A stretch of DNA of 32,453 nucleotides, taken from positions 1 to 32,453 of the forward strand of contig JAYMGJ010000821.1 of assembly GCA_037178675.1 (NCBI GenBank). Direction: 5' to 3'. The notes beneath the pieces were generated by a model that saw nothing but the letters and a program-made list of their open reading frames with translations, searched no databases and had not been told where the DNA came from. The DNA comes from Scleroderma bovista. Its lineage: Eukaryota; Basidiomycota; Agaricomycetes; Boletales; Sclerodermataceae. Of the stretch, positions 20,481 to 30,672 are shown one piece after another. The translations under genes and the position numbers were made by a program. The number at the start of each line of letters is the position of its first letter. The stretch's first letter is position 1.

Positions 20481-20913
20481 CCAAAAACTGTCATCTTCCC
20501 TAATTTTGACATTTGAGTGCTAAAATTTGTTTCTTCTCCCTTTGTTTCTCTATTGTTTCTTCTTCTTCTTTGGTTGCTCTGGTATGGGAGTTGGACTGCA
20601 GTCACTTGCATTCCTTTCTCATACCAAAAACAGTCATCTTCTTTGAATTCTTCTGCTTCTTGGCTGGTCCTTGTGCGAGTGGTGACTGCTAGCCATTGGC
20701 AGTCATCTCTTGCACCAGGATAGTCATTCTTGTGTGATAGATGGCTACGACGAGCTTGTACTCATCCTTCGCATAAGGATAGTCTTGACTTTGCATGAGA
20801 GAGATAGCAAGTGCTGTCTCTATCCCTCAAGTCAGGGCAATCTTTCAACAAATCTTGGGTGTGCATTCTTTGCATTGATTCATTGGCTAACTTTCTCCAT
20901 GTTCACAGTACCA
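20481..20913 (-). mobile_element. Repeat X, copy B, right part
   Basis: Continuation of the block cut at 12310. A unit of about 145 bp (CCTAATTTTGACATTTG...TTCCTTTCTCATACC) occurs twice in tandem: 12181-12310 plus 20481-20498, then 20499-20641; copy A has it once. It then follows copy A (7360-7550) through GTGATAGATGGCTACGA and CATAAGGAT to CCATGTTCAC and a final GTACCA at 20908-20913. The next bases, TGGGGAACTG, look like a primer binding site, and a plus-strand gypsy gag follows, so X could be the long LTR of Y. No credible gene here. Confidence 0.6.
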
Positions 20914-20941
20914 TGGGGAACTGAAAGAGGGAAAGATAAAG

Positions 20942-21535
20942 TTGGAAAAGCGAAGGAAAGACGAAGAAGCAATGGAACAGAGGGTATGTGCATCTGTCTC
21001 AGACATAACAAGCTGCCTACAGTGCACATCCATCGCACCCACCACATGCAACTCTGCGAATACAGTGCCCACGACTTCGCCCACAACTACCCGCTTCGCA
21101 GTCCAGCAAAGGCCAAGACAACAGGTCTACAATATGGCTGAACCAGTAACTGAGGCACAGAGAGAAGCCCTACACAACATTGTCAACACATATGAACACC
21201 AGCCCCCCACAACAGCGGGACACCAGGGACATCAAACACAAATCACGCAGTGGCTCTCAAAGCACGGCGAAAACTCCTGCGTTAATGAAGCAACCCCATA
21301 CCCACTAATGCCAGGAACAGCCCCCATCTGTTTGGGGGAATGTTTCAAGTGTGGCACCCATGGTCACAATGGCAGACAATGCCCAGTTCCCCCTGGAGAC
21401 ACATCCCGCTTGAGCAACAAGGAGGCAGCATGGCGTGCAATTTGTAACCAAGTTCTAGGAGCCTATAACAAAGGAAAGGATGTGGAAGTCAGGCTCGTAT
21501 TCTTAGAGGAGGGAAATGGGGAAGGGTTGCTGTAA
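20942..21535 (+). CDS. Y gag-like nucleocapsid ORF
   Basis: 197 codons, intact. The N-terminal 60 residues look unstructured and may be leader; residues from about 62 (NMAEPVTEAQREAL) resemble a gag tail. A zinc knuckle CX2CX4HX4C (CFKCGTHGHNGRQC) starts at residue 134, then a Trp-Arg helix. It binds RNA by family logic. Its stop overlaps the next ORF at 21535 in a TAATGG arrangement. Shorter than full gypsy gags, so a capsid part may have been lost. The start is uncertain. Confidence 0.6.
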   Translation: MEKRRKDEEAMEQRVCASVSDITSCLQCTSIAPTTCNSANTVPTTSPTTTRFAVQQRPRQQVYNMAEPVTEAQREALHNIVNTYEHQPPTTAGHQGHQTQITQWLSKHGENSCVNEATPYPLMPGTAPICLGECFKCGTHGHNGRQCPVPPGDTSRLSNKEAAWRAICNQVLGAYNKGKDVEVRLVFLEEGNGEGLL

Positions 21536-23280
21536 TGGACGGAACAATGACCTCTTGGACTATGCGGACTTCATCAGTAGCTTCTAGCAGCTCCTTTGTA
21601 CCATCATATGATTCTACCAACACTGTCAACCTCTATGCAATTGAAACAGATACCAAGGAGCGCACCACTGAAGTCCTGCAGAAAACCATCCCATTCATAC
21701 ATCATATTGAACTAAGAAACATGACAGGCGAAGTAATATGGACACAAGCACTCTTTGATGATGGCGCCATGACAAGTGCCATGTGTACAACGGTGTTCTG
21801 CACTGTTAAACACTGCCTCAAAGGGTGGAAAACATCAACACAAACAGTACGAATGGCAAATGGGGTAACAACAAGAGCAGAGGCAGAATGGACAGGAAAT
21901 ATAAACGTTAAAGGGGTGGAGATAAAGGGATCCTTCTTGGTGTTCGACAGCGGCGGAGGATGGGCATTCCTACTTGGAAAACCACTCTTAAAAGTGCTTC
22001 AGGCCATACACGATTATCGTGAGGATACCATCAAGATCAGCGATGATAAGACATATGCCATGCTTACCAACCAGTATCATGACCCAAGGTATCTCCAAAT
22101 GGTCAGCGAGCAGAAACTTACCCTCGATGTCAAACAAGTCCCACAGAGCCGCAAACATAAATACTCCAGATGGACACGAGTACAGGAGAAACCCACCAAG
22201 CATGACAAGAGCGCACAAGACCAATACAACATGGTGGACAATTCAACCAAAGAACTCGTAACAACAGTATATGCAACACAAGCAGAGCAACAGAACCTGA
22301 CTGTGCTGTTCACAAGACAGACAAACCCGTTTAATCAACAACAAGTCAAGTACATCGTCAGAAATGTCAAGATCGGGGACAACATTACACAGGATGAACA
22401 AGTACAGGTTGAGACACTGATAACGGAATATGCTGATGTTTTTGCTTGCTCTCTGTCTGAAGTACTACTAATACCAGATGCCAGGGTAGACCTAAATGTA
22501 CCAAGAGATGCAAAGTTCAACATGGACATACAGCAATGGCCACTAAGCCCACCACAGAAACAGTTCATACACAAGTGGGTCAAACAAATGCTAGATGCTA
22601 ACATGATAGAACAAGTGGATATAACACAAATTAAACACACTGCACCCACAGTATTAACCCAGAAAATGCGAAGCAGCAGGCACACACCCACCGTTCAACA
22701 TGGCACAAATACTGACAACGCACGATGAAAACACAGTGCCAAAGACAACAACTGAACCATTGAAATGGAGGGTCATGCAAAACTTTGCTGAGCTCAACAA
22801 AGTAACCCAAGTGCCACCGCTACATCAAGGGGACATATGAGCCAAGCAACAACAACTAAGTGGACACAAATTTGTTTCAATTTTTGACTTCGCATCAGGG
22901 TTCTATGCAATAGAAGTACTGCAAGAATGGCGACAATACTTAGCATTCTTTATTGAAGGAGACAGATACTTTTGGTACACTAGGATGCCAATGGGATGGA
23001 TGGGAGCTCCAACAACGTTCTCTGGTGTAGTCATGGAGCACTTGCATGACCTACTAGCTGACAACACTCTAGAATTGTTTGTTGACAACAGAGGAACAGT
23101 GGATAACACATTTCAAGGCATGATGAACAAACTGAAACACATATTTCAAAGATGCAGGGAACACCGCATGTCACTATTGCCCACCAAGTGCCGACTACTC
23201 ATGACTGAAACAACTTTTGCAGGAGCCACAGTAGGACCACACGGAGTACAACCGGACCACATGGAGTACAACTGGACCTA
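21535..23280 (+). pseudogene. Y protease and reverse transcriptase, frameshifted
   Basis: The first frame (21535-22728) has a retropepsin-like site ALFDDGAMTSAM (Asp75; second position Asp, not Ser/Thr) and WAFLLGKPLL, then the RT N-terminus (YADVFA, VPRDAKFN, KWVKQML). The frame breaks near 22670; RT continues in another frame with NFAELNKV, FDFASGFYAIEV (22889-22924), RMPMGWMGAPTTF and FVDN at 23078-23089, where FVDD is expected: the second catalytic Asp is now Asn. A 20-bp tandem duplication (23234-23253 / 23254-23273) shifts the frame again and ends the ORF. Dead copy. Confidence 0.85.
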
Positions 23281-24120
23281 GCAAAGTTAACCGCAGTCGT
23301 TAACTGGGCACAACCAGACAATGTGTTAAATCTAGTTTCGTTCTTAGGACTAACAGGCCATTTCAGAGATCTCATCCAAGGGTATGCCAAAGTCGAAGGC
23401 CCACTCCGAGACCTTCTGAAGAGTGTTGACTTACCAAAACCAATGACCAAAACAACCTACCGCAGAACTATGGCAATCTACAAACTGCAAGAGAAGTGGA
23501 CAGCGGCACACACAACAGTGTTTCTGAACCTCAAAACAGCACTCACAAGTCAACCAGTTCTACATGCACCAAGATACAACGGCACACCATTCATTGTTAC
23601 CACGGATGGATGCCAAGAAGGTCTAGGAGCAGTCCTCACACAACAAATCAGCATACGAACCCCAGCAGGCAAAACGGTCACAAAAACCCTACCAATCGCA
23701 TTCACATCAAAATGCACATCTGCATCAGAACAGAATTACAAGTCTTTCCTCTCAGAATTTGCTGCGCTGAAATTTGGCTTAGATCACTTTTCAGACATCA
23801 TATGAGGATACCCAGTCAAGATAGAAACTGATTGCCAAGCATTGAAGGACATCCTGTCAAACACACAAGCCTTGGCAACACATGCGCGATGGCATCATGG
23901 CATCATCGCACACAACATTGTCACAGTGTGGCACGTACCAGGCCGCCTCAATGTAGTCACAGATGGACTAAGCCAACAGTGGGACCACACTGAATGCACC
24001 ACCACCCAAGAGGATGGTAGCGAGTGGTCTGTCAACCCAGACCCAGAGGCAATAACAGGTCTGGTCAACAACATATTCACACTGGATAAGCTGGACCATA
24101 CATACCAAATCCTATGAGAG
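23281..24120 (+). pseudogene. Y RNase H domain
   Basis: Connection and RNase H: LVSFLGLTGHFRDLI, KVEGPLRDLL, then FIVTTDGCQEGLGAVL (first Asp), EFAALKFGLDHFSD (Glu), a TGA at 23803-23805, ETDCQALKD (Asp) and ARWHHGI, WHVPGRLNVVTDGLS. A second TGA lies at about 24115. The catalytic residues are kept but the frame is broken, so no single product is possible. Confidence 0.85.
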
Positions 24121-25346
24121 TGCTTCACTAACGAACCATTGTATCTAGAGGTCATAGATGCCATTCTCAATGTAGACACAAAAACATCAGTACGAGACTG
24201 CAACAGAGCAAGACATAGGGCATCCTAATACATGATTGACAATGGAAAACTGTGGCGCTTGCACGGTGGCACCAGCATACAACCAAGAAGCCATGTAGAG
24301 TGTATCTCCCGTTCCAAAGCCAAAGTAAAAGCTGAACATCTACACAGTACAGCTGGACACTGGGGAAGAGACACCCTGAAAATAATGCTCACGGACAAAT
24401 ACCACTCCCCGAAACTAGACATATCAATCATGAAGGCCATACAAAACTGTGGGCAGTGCAAGAACTTTGGCACCACAAAAATTCACACCCTACTGGAACC
24501 AATAACTAGATGGCACCCATTTGAACTCCTTGTTGGCAACTATCTATCTATGCCAACAGGCAAAGGTGGTTACCACACCCTTGGGCTATACCTCAACACC
24601 TTCTCCCAACATCTGTGGGTCATGAAATTCAAAACAGCGGGCACAGCAAAGACTACATTGGACAGCCTTACAGCCTTTCAACCATATTCAATGCATACAC
24701 AGCCACAGAAGCCTTTATGTCCGATGGCGGGAAACACTTTGACAACATGATGGTCAAGGAATTCTGTGCTAAGTGGTCTTGCACACATCACGTTGTTGCA
24801 GCGTACTCACCATGGATCAATGGCCTCGTAGAGGGCACCAACAAGCTACTTTTACATGTCCTCAAACGGCTCTGTGCCCCAAACCTCAATGAAGACAAGT
24901 ACAATGCCATCACGTGGGAAAAACTGCCCAAAACTTGGACAGACCACCTTGACAACACAGTACGAGCCCTCAACAACCATCTGCTCCCAGCACTGAAGCA
25001 CATGCCAAAAGAACTTCTACTAGGTTTAGTGGTAGACACCAAATGTACAGAACCAACTGACAGTACAACGCAGGTCACGGCAGCCCAAGCCACAATACAC
25101 ATGGCATATGTAGCACAACAACAGTTAGATGGGTATGATGAAGCAATATGTCACACACTGAAATGGAAAGCAACATTCAACAAGCGCGTCCTACAAAGAC
25201 ACCCAGGCAAGGTCGTGTTCACAAAGGGTCAACTAGTACAGGTCTACCGTAACGACCTAGACTACATGTTCAAGACGGAACAGAAACTACTACCCAAGTG
25301 GTCCCAGCCACATTGGGTGACAGAACGGCTATGCAATTCTTACTGA
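24121..25346 (+). pseudogene. Y integrase, frameshifted
   Basis: Zinc module with HSTAGHWGRD and CGQCKNFG (24232 on). The first catalytic position reads LVGNYLSMP: Asn at 24538-24540 where the family has Asp. A frame change occurs near 24640-24700. The second Asp (MSDGG, 24723) and Glu (LVEGTNK, 24831) are present with 35 residues between them. The C-terminus runs to a TGA near 25346, beyond which decayed coding-like sequence continues to about 25580. Inactive. Confidence 0.85.
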
Positions 25347-25632
25347 CTTGAGATGCTAACTGGCCACTCTCTAACAGGTCTATACAACGCATGGTGATTA
25401 TGTGTGTTTGTACCTAAAGAAGGTTCACCACTACACATAGCACAACAAGACTATATGCAACAAATACACAGGGAGGGTGACACCAGAGTGGACAGAGATA
25501 TAGACAAAGAAGGGGAACAGGCAACAGCAGACAATGATGACGATGAACCAGAGGTAGAAGCAGTGGAGATATAGAGGAGGATGAAGACAACAGGTCAGCC
25601 CCGCTTTGGTGCGGACGACGAGGACATCACCA

Positions 25633-25645
25633 TTTTTTAGGGGGG
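25633..25645 (+). other. Y polypurine tract candidate
   Basis: TTTTTTAGGGGGG, about 290 bp after the integrase frame. A 3' LTR would start just after it; neither the start of X (TGTG...) nor another TG-led repeat is evident, and the G3 fragment follows within 100 bp. Confidence 0.5.
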
Positions 25646-25735
25646 CACATGGAGTAGGGGTACAGAGGTGCATAGCATTGGTCAGCAGGTGTAGAACCAC
25701 GGGGCAGCAGTTGTTTGTAGACAGAGAGTTGAACC

Positions 25736-27760
25736 TCAATGACCTTGCCTGTCAGCCCACTCCAATGCGAGTGGTCTGAATTTGTCTGGGTACCAGACAT
25801 GATAATCTTCTAACAGTTCCATTGTGTTGCCTAGTTCAGTGGCGAGAAGCCATGATGTTTCTTCGTCAGTCCCCTTGTAACTGGACCAACGTACCAAGTA
25901 CAATAACTTGCATGTTCTGCGTTGACAGTCAACCTTGGAGTCAAGGATCTCAGAGATCTCAAACTCCGGTTCACCATCAACTTCCACTGGTGGCGGAGGA
26001 GGTTGTATTCAGTCCGGTATAGTGTTGGGTATGGCCGGTTTGAGTTGGGAGATGTGGAAGACAGGGTGAACTGCACACATGGAATCTGGGAGGTGGAGTG
26101 TAAAAGAGAGGGAGCCTACTTGCGTGATAATGGTGTAGGGCCCAAGGTTCTTCTCTGATAGCTTTTTGGATGGTCAAGTAGACCGGAAGTATTTGGCTTT
26201 AACATATACTTGATCACCTACTTTGAAGTCTGGTGCCAGAGTACATTTGGCATCAGCCAGACCCTGGTAGCGAAGTTGTGCGTTAGCCATTTCTTCACAA
26301 AGGTATTGATGCAGTGACTTGAGGTCGACTGCATAATCATGAGCCCTAGCAGAGGTCATGTCACATTCTGGGTAGACAGAGATGTTAGGGTGGTAGCCCT
26401 TGTTAGCAAAGAATGGAGAGACTCTGGTGGTAGCGCTCGGTGCATTATTGTATGTGAACTCTGCCAAAGGGAGTAGGTCCGCCCAGTTGTCCTGCTGGTA
26501 GTTGCAGTAGATCTGGAGGTATTGTTTGAGTGTCTGGTTAGACCACTCTGTCTGGCCATCGCCCTCTGGGTGGTAACTGGAGGTGAAGTAGAGGCACATG
26601 TCGAGGGCTTTCCCAAGTGAATGGAAGAAATGTGAGACAAACTCTGTACCGTGGTCTGAGGTAATGTGGGTGGGAACACTGTGCTTGGAGAATACATGGA
26701 GCAAGAAGAGTTTTGCAAGCTCTGGGCTAGTGATGGTGTCATTAGTAGGGATGAAGATGGCTTGTTTAGAAAGCCAGTCTACCATGACCAGGATAGCTGT
26801 AAAGCCAGTGGACGAGGGGAGTTGCTCTATAAAGTCCATTGAGATGGAGTTCCAAGGCTTCTCCAGTATGGGGAGCTGTTTCAGCAGTCCGTAGGGTCTG
26901 TGGTGTGGTGTCTTAGCTCGTGCACAAGAGGTACATGACTGGACATAGTCCTTGACGAAGGTCCAGAGACCAGGCCAAGTGTACTCACGCTGGATTAGCT
27001 CCAGAGTCCAGTTTTGCCCAAAGTGACCAGCAAGTGGGTGGTCATGTTGATACCAAAGTACCCAGAGACAGAGGTCATCCAAGTCCAGTACATATATGCG
27101 ACAGTCGAGTCGGAGGAATCCAGCCTCATTGGTGGACCAATGAGAGTCTGGTGGATCTGCAAGGTGGACCTGGGCAATGGAATCAGAGGGTAGTGCAGAA
27201 AGGATGTCGTTATGGAGTGCTTCCATGTCCATGATTGCAACTGCACAGAGAACCAGAAACTCTAAATAAGTAGTGTGAAGAGAGTTAGAGAGCTGTTCTT
27301 GAGTGAACACTGGCCTAAGATTTTGGGGGTTAACCTGGTGTAGAGACAGTCCTGTCTCTAGGTGTGTAGATTGGTAGTACTGATACTGGACTCTTGCCTT
27401 AGCTATGTAGGCTTGTACTTAGCTTACTAAGAAATCTCCTTCTCTTCAGTGTATATCTTTGAGCTCAGTCTGGAGTGACTGAACCAGCCTTCCACTCTCT
27501 TATTTTCCTAGTTTCCTTAGCCCTTGGGAGCCTTGCCAGACCTCCAGAAGTCCCTGGGTTGAGCGTGCCTCACCTGAGGCAGCAGCAACACCCAACCCCC
27601 CCCTACACCAGGCATAGCCACTATCCCCCCCTTTGGGGTAGACATCCCATTGTCTAGTGAGAGCATCCAGCTTGGCACTGAGTTTTCCAGGATGGAAACG
27701 AATGTCAAGATTAAATTGCAAGAGAAATTCAGACCACTGGGCTTGCTGGTGGGACAGTAC
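25736..27760 (-). pseudogene. Chromovirus copy G3: end of RNase H, integrase, chromodomain
   Basis: Minus-strand piece of the G1 family, interrupted by element S at 27339-27607. From right: RNase H end (WSEFLLQFNLDIRFHPGK, 27720-27640), integrase H2C2 (GHFGQNWTLELIQREYTW, CTSCARAK), a core with MDFIEQLPSS and ITSDHGTEF (26900-26640), then TGA at about 26174 and another near 26010, then an uninterrupted chromodomain (YLVRWSSYKGTDEETSWLL, 25987-25736). Both TGAs align with Arg CGA codons or contexts in G1. Homology to G1 ends abruptly at GACAGTAC (27760). No RT, gag or LTR. It cannot be the missing half of G2: the order along the strand is wrong. Confidence 0.87.
27339..27607 (+). mobile_element. 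Element S, copy 2 (solo-LTR-like, 269 bp) inside G3
   Basis: Starts TGTAG and ends CTACA, TG...CA with a 5-bp inverted match. Flanks are CCTGG (27334-27338) and CCAGG (27608-27612), a 5-bp duplication with one mismatch; G1 has the uninterrupted site near 15910. The palindrome AGAGACAG-TC-CTGTCTCT (27342-27359) lies at the start. No coding capacity. It could be a solo LTR or a small TRIM-like LTR; no internal region is present. Confidence 0.75.
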
Positions 27761-28165
27761 ACTGCAAGCATTTCTCAATGTTTTATGACAAAACATTATA
27801 AAATATAGAAGAAAGAGATACTCTTTTATTTACAATTTTGTTTGACAAAAAATACAAATATCATACAGCATCATTTTGTCATTTTCTTTAACAAAACATC
27901 ATTTGAGATCATTTCATATGTTTGAACTATAAAAAATTTAACCTTTTTCTTCTGCCTGTTCCTTGAAAAACAAATAAAGAAAAGAAAATGTAACTTTTCT
28001 CATAGCAAGAATTTCAGCATGTTTTATTAGAAATAAGATACCATATTATTTCTAAAAACATGTTGAAAGAAAACAATAGATTTTTCTTCAAGAAATATGA
28101 TTGTTCCTGGATACTGATTGGCTGGCTAACATGTTATAACAAAGAATATATAGGCGGCATGTATT
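27761..28165. other. AT-rich segment with hairpins
   Basis: Sharp switch to AT-rich DNA right after GACAGTA in G3. Contains AATGTTTT/AAAACATT (27777-27797) and a larger imperfect stem-loop (28012-28068). The opening CACTGCAAGCATTTCTC after TA resembles the end of a Tc1/mariner-type element, but no matching inverted end or second TA junction is seen. No gene. Origin unknown. Confidence 0.5.
28012..28068. repeat. Imperfect stem-loop in the AT-rich segment
   Basis: TTTCAGCATGTTTT and AAAACATGTTGAAAG pair, extended by TAGAAATAA / TTATTTCTA, around a loop of about 6 nt, with small mismatches. Arms of roughly 25 bp. Confidence 0.6.
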
Positions 28166-28514
28166 AACACAGCCGCAGCTTGAGAAAGGGATCAATGCCG
28201 CATGTCAGTCATTGCAGTACGGCCATCATTAATTTAATGTTATCATTGCGGTACTTATTCGCACAGCCACCAGCCTGGCTGCCACCGGCCAGTATGTCAG
28301 TGGCAAATGCCAGTGTCCACAACCGTGCCGACACTGCCACACGGCACGGTCATTCCCATATTGCCGCACATGCAAGCATGATGGCCACATGGCTATTACT
28401 CCAGCATGTTTGTGATTCTCGGCAAGGTATTGCGGCACCTGCGCGATGGCTGCACAGCCATTACCAGTATTTATGTTGTGCCGTTCTTGTAATGCCGCAA
28501 TTCTATTATGCCGA

Positions 28515-28565
28515 TGGTAGATTGCTGATGACATGTTGTGCCACTGCTGTCATCGGTTCAAATCC
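28515..28565 (+). other. Possible RNA polymerase III A and B boxes
   Basis: GGTTCAAATCC (28555-28565) fits the B-box consensus GGTTCRANTCC exactly. TGGTAGATTGC (28515) is a fair A box, 40 nt upstream as in tRNA genes. The flanks do not form an acceptor stem, so this is at best a tRNA-derived SINE remnant or chance. Confidence 0.25.
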
Positions 28566-28576
28566 GACATTGCCCG

Positions 28577-28800
28577 AAAAACAATTCTGCCAACAGTCGT
28601 GTTCTGCCAACAGCCTTGTTCTGCCGACAACCTTGTTCTGCCGACAGTGTGTTCTGCCGACAGTGTTGTTCTGCCAACAACGTGTTCTGCCGACAGCATT
28701 GTTCTGCCGACAACGTGTTCTGCCAACTGCCTTGTTCTGCCGACAGTGTGTTCTGCCGACAGTGTGTTCTGCCGACAGTGTGTTCTGCCAATGCCATGTA
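28577..28800. repeat. 16-bp minisatellite
   Basis: About 13 tandem copies of GTTCTGCCGACAGTGT and variants (CAACAGC, ACAACGT), mostly 16 bp with some 17-18-bp units. Because 16 is not a multiple of 3, all frames stay open, which explains the overlapping open frames on both strands. Confidence 0.85.
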
Positions 28801-29789
28801 GTGCCGATTGTGTCGTGCCACACCTGGCTTACCGCTACTTTAGAGAAGACCAGATGCCCGGCCCTACATTTATACAAGGGATATAGTTCTAAGGGCCTGC
28901 TGTGTATATTGGGAGGCCAAACATTATGGCCGATCATACTGAAGGGGAAGCATATCAGCTGGCCTTCCCATCTAGCTAGGTGTCCCCAGACGGAGGGCTT
29001 GCTTAATGCTCTGGGACACCGCATTCATAGCCTGTCACTTTGAAGTGTACTGCAAGGCCCTCCCATATAGGTAGATAACACCTTTCTCAGGGCCCACCTA
29101 ATGCTATGGGACATTGTACCTATTGTTGCCGTGTGCCCTGACTATATAGATGAAACTGGCTCCAGGGCCTACTCATAGTCATGGGACACCAATCCCATGG
29201 CTAGGTATTCTTAAAGGTACACCATGCATGCAGCCCATTGGAAAGCACGGGATGCTGTTTCTATGGCTGGCCCTGCAACAAGAAAGGGACACCAAAGGTA
29301 CAGCCCAATGCAAAGCACAGGACACACTATCCCTCTGGCCCACTGACAGAAACAGGACACCAATACCACAGCCAAATTCAAAGCATGGGACACTGGTACA
29401 GAGGCCTTTCTATTGACTCCCGTCCGCAGGTTAGCCGCATTGCAGCACTTACTACCATCCTTTTGCTGAAATGCTGCGGCAGCCCCCCTGCAATCCTCGG
29501 CCTGAATGTAGCGGCTACCCTGCGGCATATAGTCCTCTGGCCGCATGCCGCAGCTCCCTTGCCGCATTAGGTCCTATTGCCACAGGCCATATCCTGATCT
29601 AGTGTACTAGTGTGTCAGCCCACCAATATTACTTGGTGACAACCTCTCCATGAGCCACCAATATGGCACGGTGAAACACCTTACCATTAGCCCACTCATA
29701 TGACATGGGGATGCACCATGGCTGGGCCCTATCTCAGCTGGCCATGTAGCACGGCTGATTGTCAGCTTCGTCTGTCTGTGTTGTATGGG

Positions 29790-30338
29790 ACAATGCAGGT
29801 GCATTATGTGATTGGTACACCTAATTACTCCCTAGTGTACAATGGTGGATCTGGTGCTGGCCTGATTGCATGCACAGACTCAGATTGGGGATCAGACCCT
29901 ACCTCTCGCCTCTCGCAGACAGGTTTCTACCTGAAGCTTGCAGATGGCTTGATCAGTTGGACTTCTCGTGCACAGAAGACTATTGCGTACTCGTCCACTG
30001 AGGCTGAATACATGGCTTTGAGCGATTGCGCTCGCCAAGTCACCTGGATTCGGAGTTTACTCGGTGAGCTCGGCTATAAGCTGAAAGCTATCCCGATTTG
30101 TGGTGATAATCAGGGGTCCATATTCATGGCATCCAACCCTGTAACAGAGCCTCACTCCAAGCACATTGACATCCGCTACCACGGAATCCACGAGTCAGTC
30201 GCGAAAGGTAACGTGGAACTATTCTTCGTTGATGGTGCTGAAAATCCCGCCGATCTGCTCACCAAGAACTTACCATGCGAGAAGTTTGCGAAGTTCAGAG
30301 CTCAACTAGGCTTACAGTTTCCCTCTGGCAGCATCTAG
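29790..30338 (+). pseudogene. Copia RNase H, C-terminal end of pol
   Basis: Reads VIGTPNYSLVYNG, then the copia RNase H motifs CTDSDWGSDPTSRLSQTGF (Asp), SSTEAEYMAL (Glu), CGDNQGSIFMA (Asp) and HSKHIDIRYHGIHE, ending at TAG 30336-30338. The domain itself is intact and matches copia RNase H closely. There is no start and no RT upstream; the break lies near 29790, where unclassified repeats end. It is followed 46 bp later by the polypurine tract and LTR. Same family as the 5' part is likely from the matching LTRs. Confidence 0.9.
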
Positions 30339-30375
30339 CGCCTTATTTGCTGAAGTGCTCTACGTGCAGCACAGC

Positions 30376-30384
30376 GAGGGGGAG
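30376..30384 (+). other. Copia polypurine tract
   Basis: GAGGGGGAG directly before the 3' LTR (TGTTGAAG at 30385), the expected second-strand primer. Confidence 0.88.
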
Positions 30385-30672
30385 TGTTGAAGTCACATGT
30401 GCACCTGGCGTAAACCGTCGACGAAGTGCGCACAAGACTGCGACCCATATTAGTGTAGACTTAGTAATAGTCCTCTTTAGAGTAGATGTTACATGTCACA
30501 CGTCACACGTCACAGTCACACGTCACACTATTTGTTGTATATAAACAGCGTTCATCACTTATATAATATAACAGCTCTTAACCAGCTACCGCTACCATCT
30601 CTGGTTGTGCACTCCACCCAACAGGTGAGTTGGAGTAGCAGTTCCTCTACATATATAGGTATTGCTTCAACA
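30385..30672 (+). repeat. Copia 3' LTR (288 bp)
   Basis: TGTTGAAG...CTTCAACA. It retains more CpG than the 5' LTR in the GTCAC block. TATATAAA at 30538-30545. Its last base is directly followed by the inverted-repeat arm. Confidence 0.93.

Larger units (their letters stand above)
20914..25645 (+). mobile_element. Ty3/gypsy-type element Y, decayed, plus strand
   Basis: Order: primer-site-like TGGGGAACTG, zinc-knuckle gag, protease, RT, RNase H, integrase, polypurine tract. The polymerase belongs to a gypsy lineage common in Agaricomycetes (motifs GLTGHFRDLI, GYAKVEGPLRDL, HVVAAYSPWINGLVEGTNK) and differs from G1-G3. At least four frame breaks and several active-site losses. No 3' LTR is found: 25646-25735 holds nothing I recognise, and G3 follows. 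Confidence 0.88.
28166..29789. other. Unclassified repeat-rich DNA
   Basis: No convincing gene. Contents: a GC-richer stretch rich in TGCCGCA and GCCGCAT words (28160-28560, again 29430-29580); a 16-bp minisatellite; a pair of possible pol III boxes; imperfect units of about 60 bp with AAAGCACGGGA-type words (29220-29400); and decayed 35-bp-like units CACCAATATGGCACGGTGA (29600-29740), similar to the satellite at 2361-2768. The long open frame at 28180-29043 (plus) crosses the minisatellite and has no recognisable domain. Confidence 0.5.
2769..30672 (+). mobile_element. Ty1/copia LTR retrotransposon, split and gutted by nested insertions
   Basis: Two 288-bp LTRs (TGTTGAAG...CTTCAACA) bound the interval. 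The left part holds primer site, gag, protease and the integrase head; the right part holds RNase H, polypurine tract and 3' LTR. The integrase core and reverse transcriptase are not found, so DNA was lost as well as inserted. The 5-bp flanks (ATGGT before, GGACC after) do not match, so either the flanks were rearranged or the two ends come from two different insertions. By eye the LTRs differ at about 16 of 288 positions, 15 of them transitions and mostly CpG versus TpG/CpA. Confidence 0.75.

Noticed and set aside
7568..27760. G2 and G3 as two halves of one chromovirus
   Set aside because: Both are on the minus strand, so the integrase part should lie left of the gag part; here it lies right. 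RT is also missing from both.
27761..28165. Complete Tc1/mariner-type element or MITE
   Set aside because: Only one possible end and TA are visible; no inverted partner end.
28508..28576. A tRNA gene around the B box
   Set aside because: The 7-nt ends (ATGCCGA and ATTGCCC) do not pair, and the T-stem has a mismatch.
28180..29043. 287-codon open frame, plus strand
   Set aside because: It crosses the 16-bp minisatellite, which is open in all frames, and shows no domain; overlapping frames on both strands are equally long.
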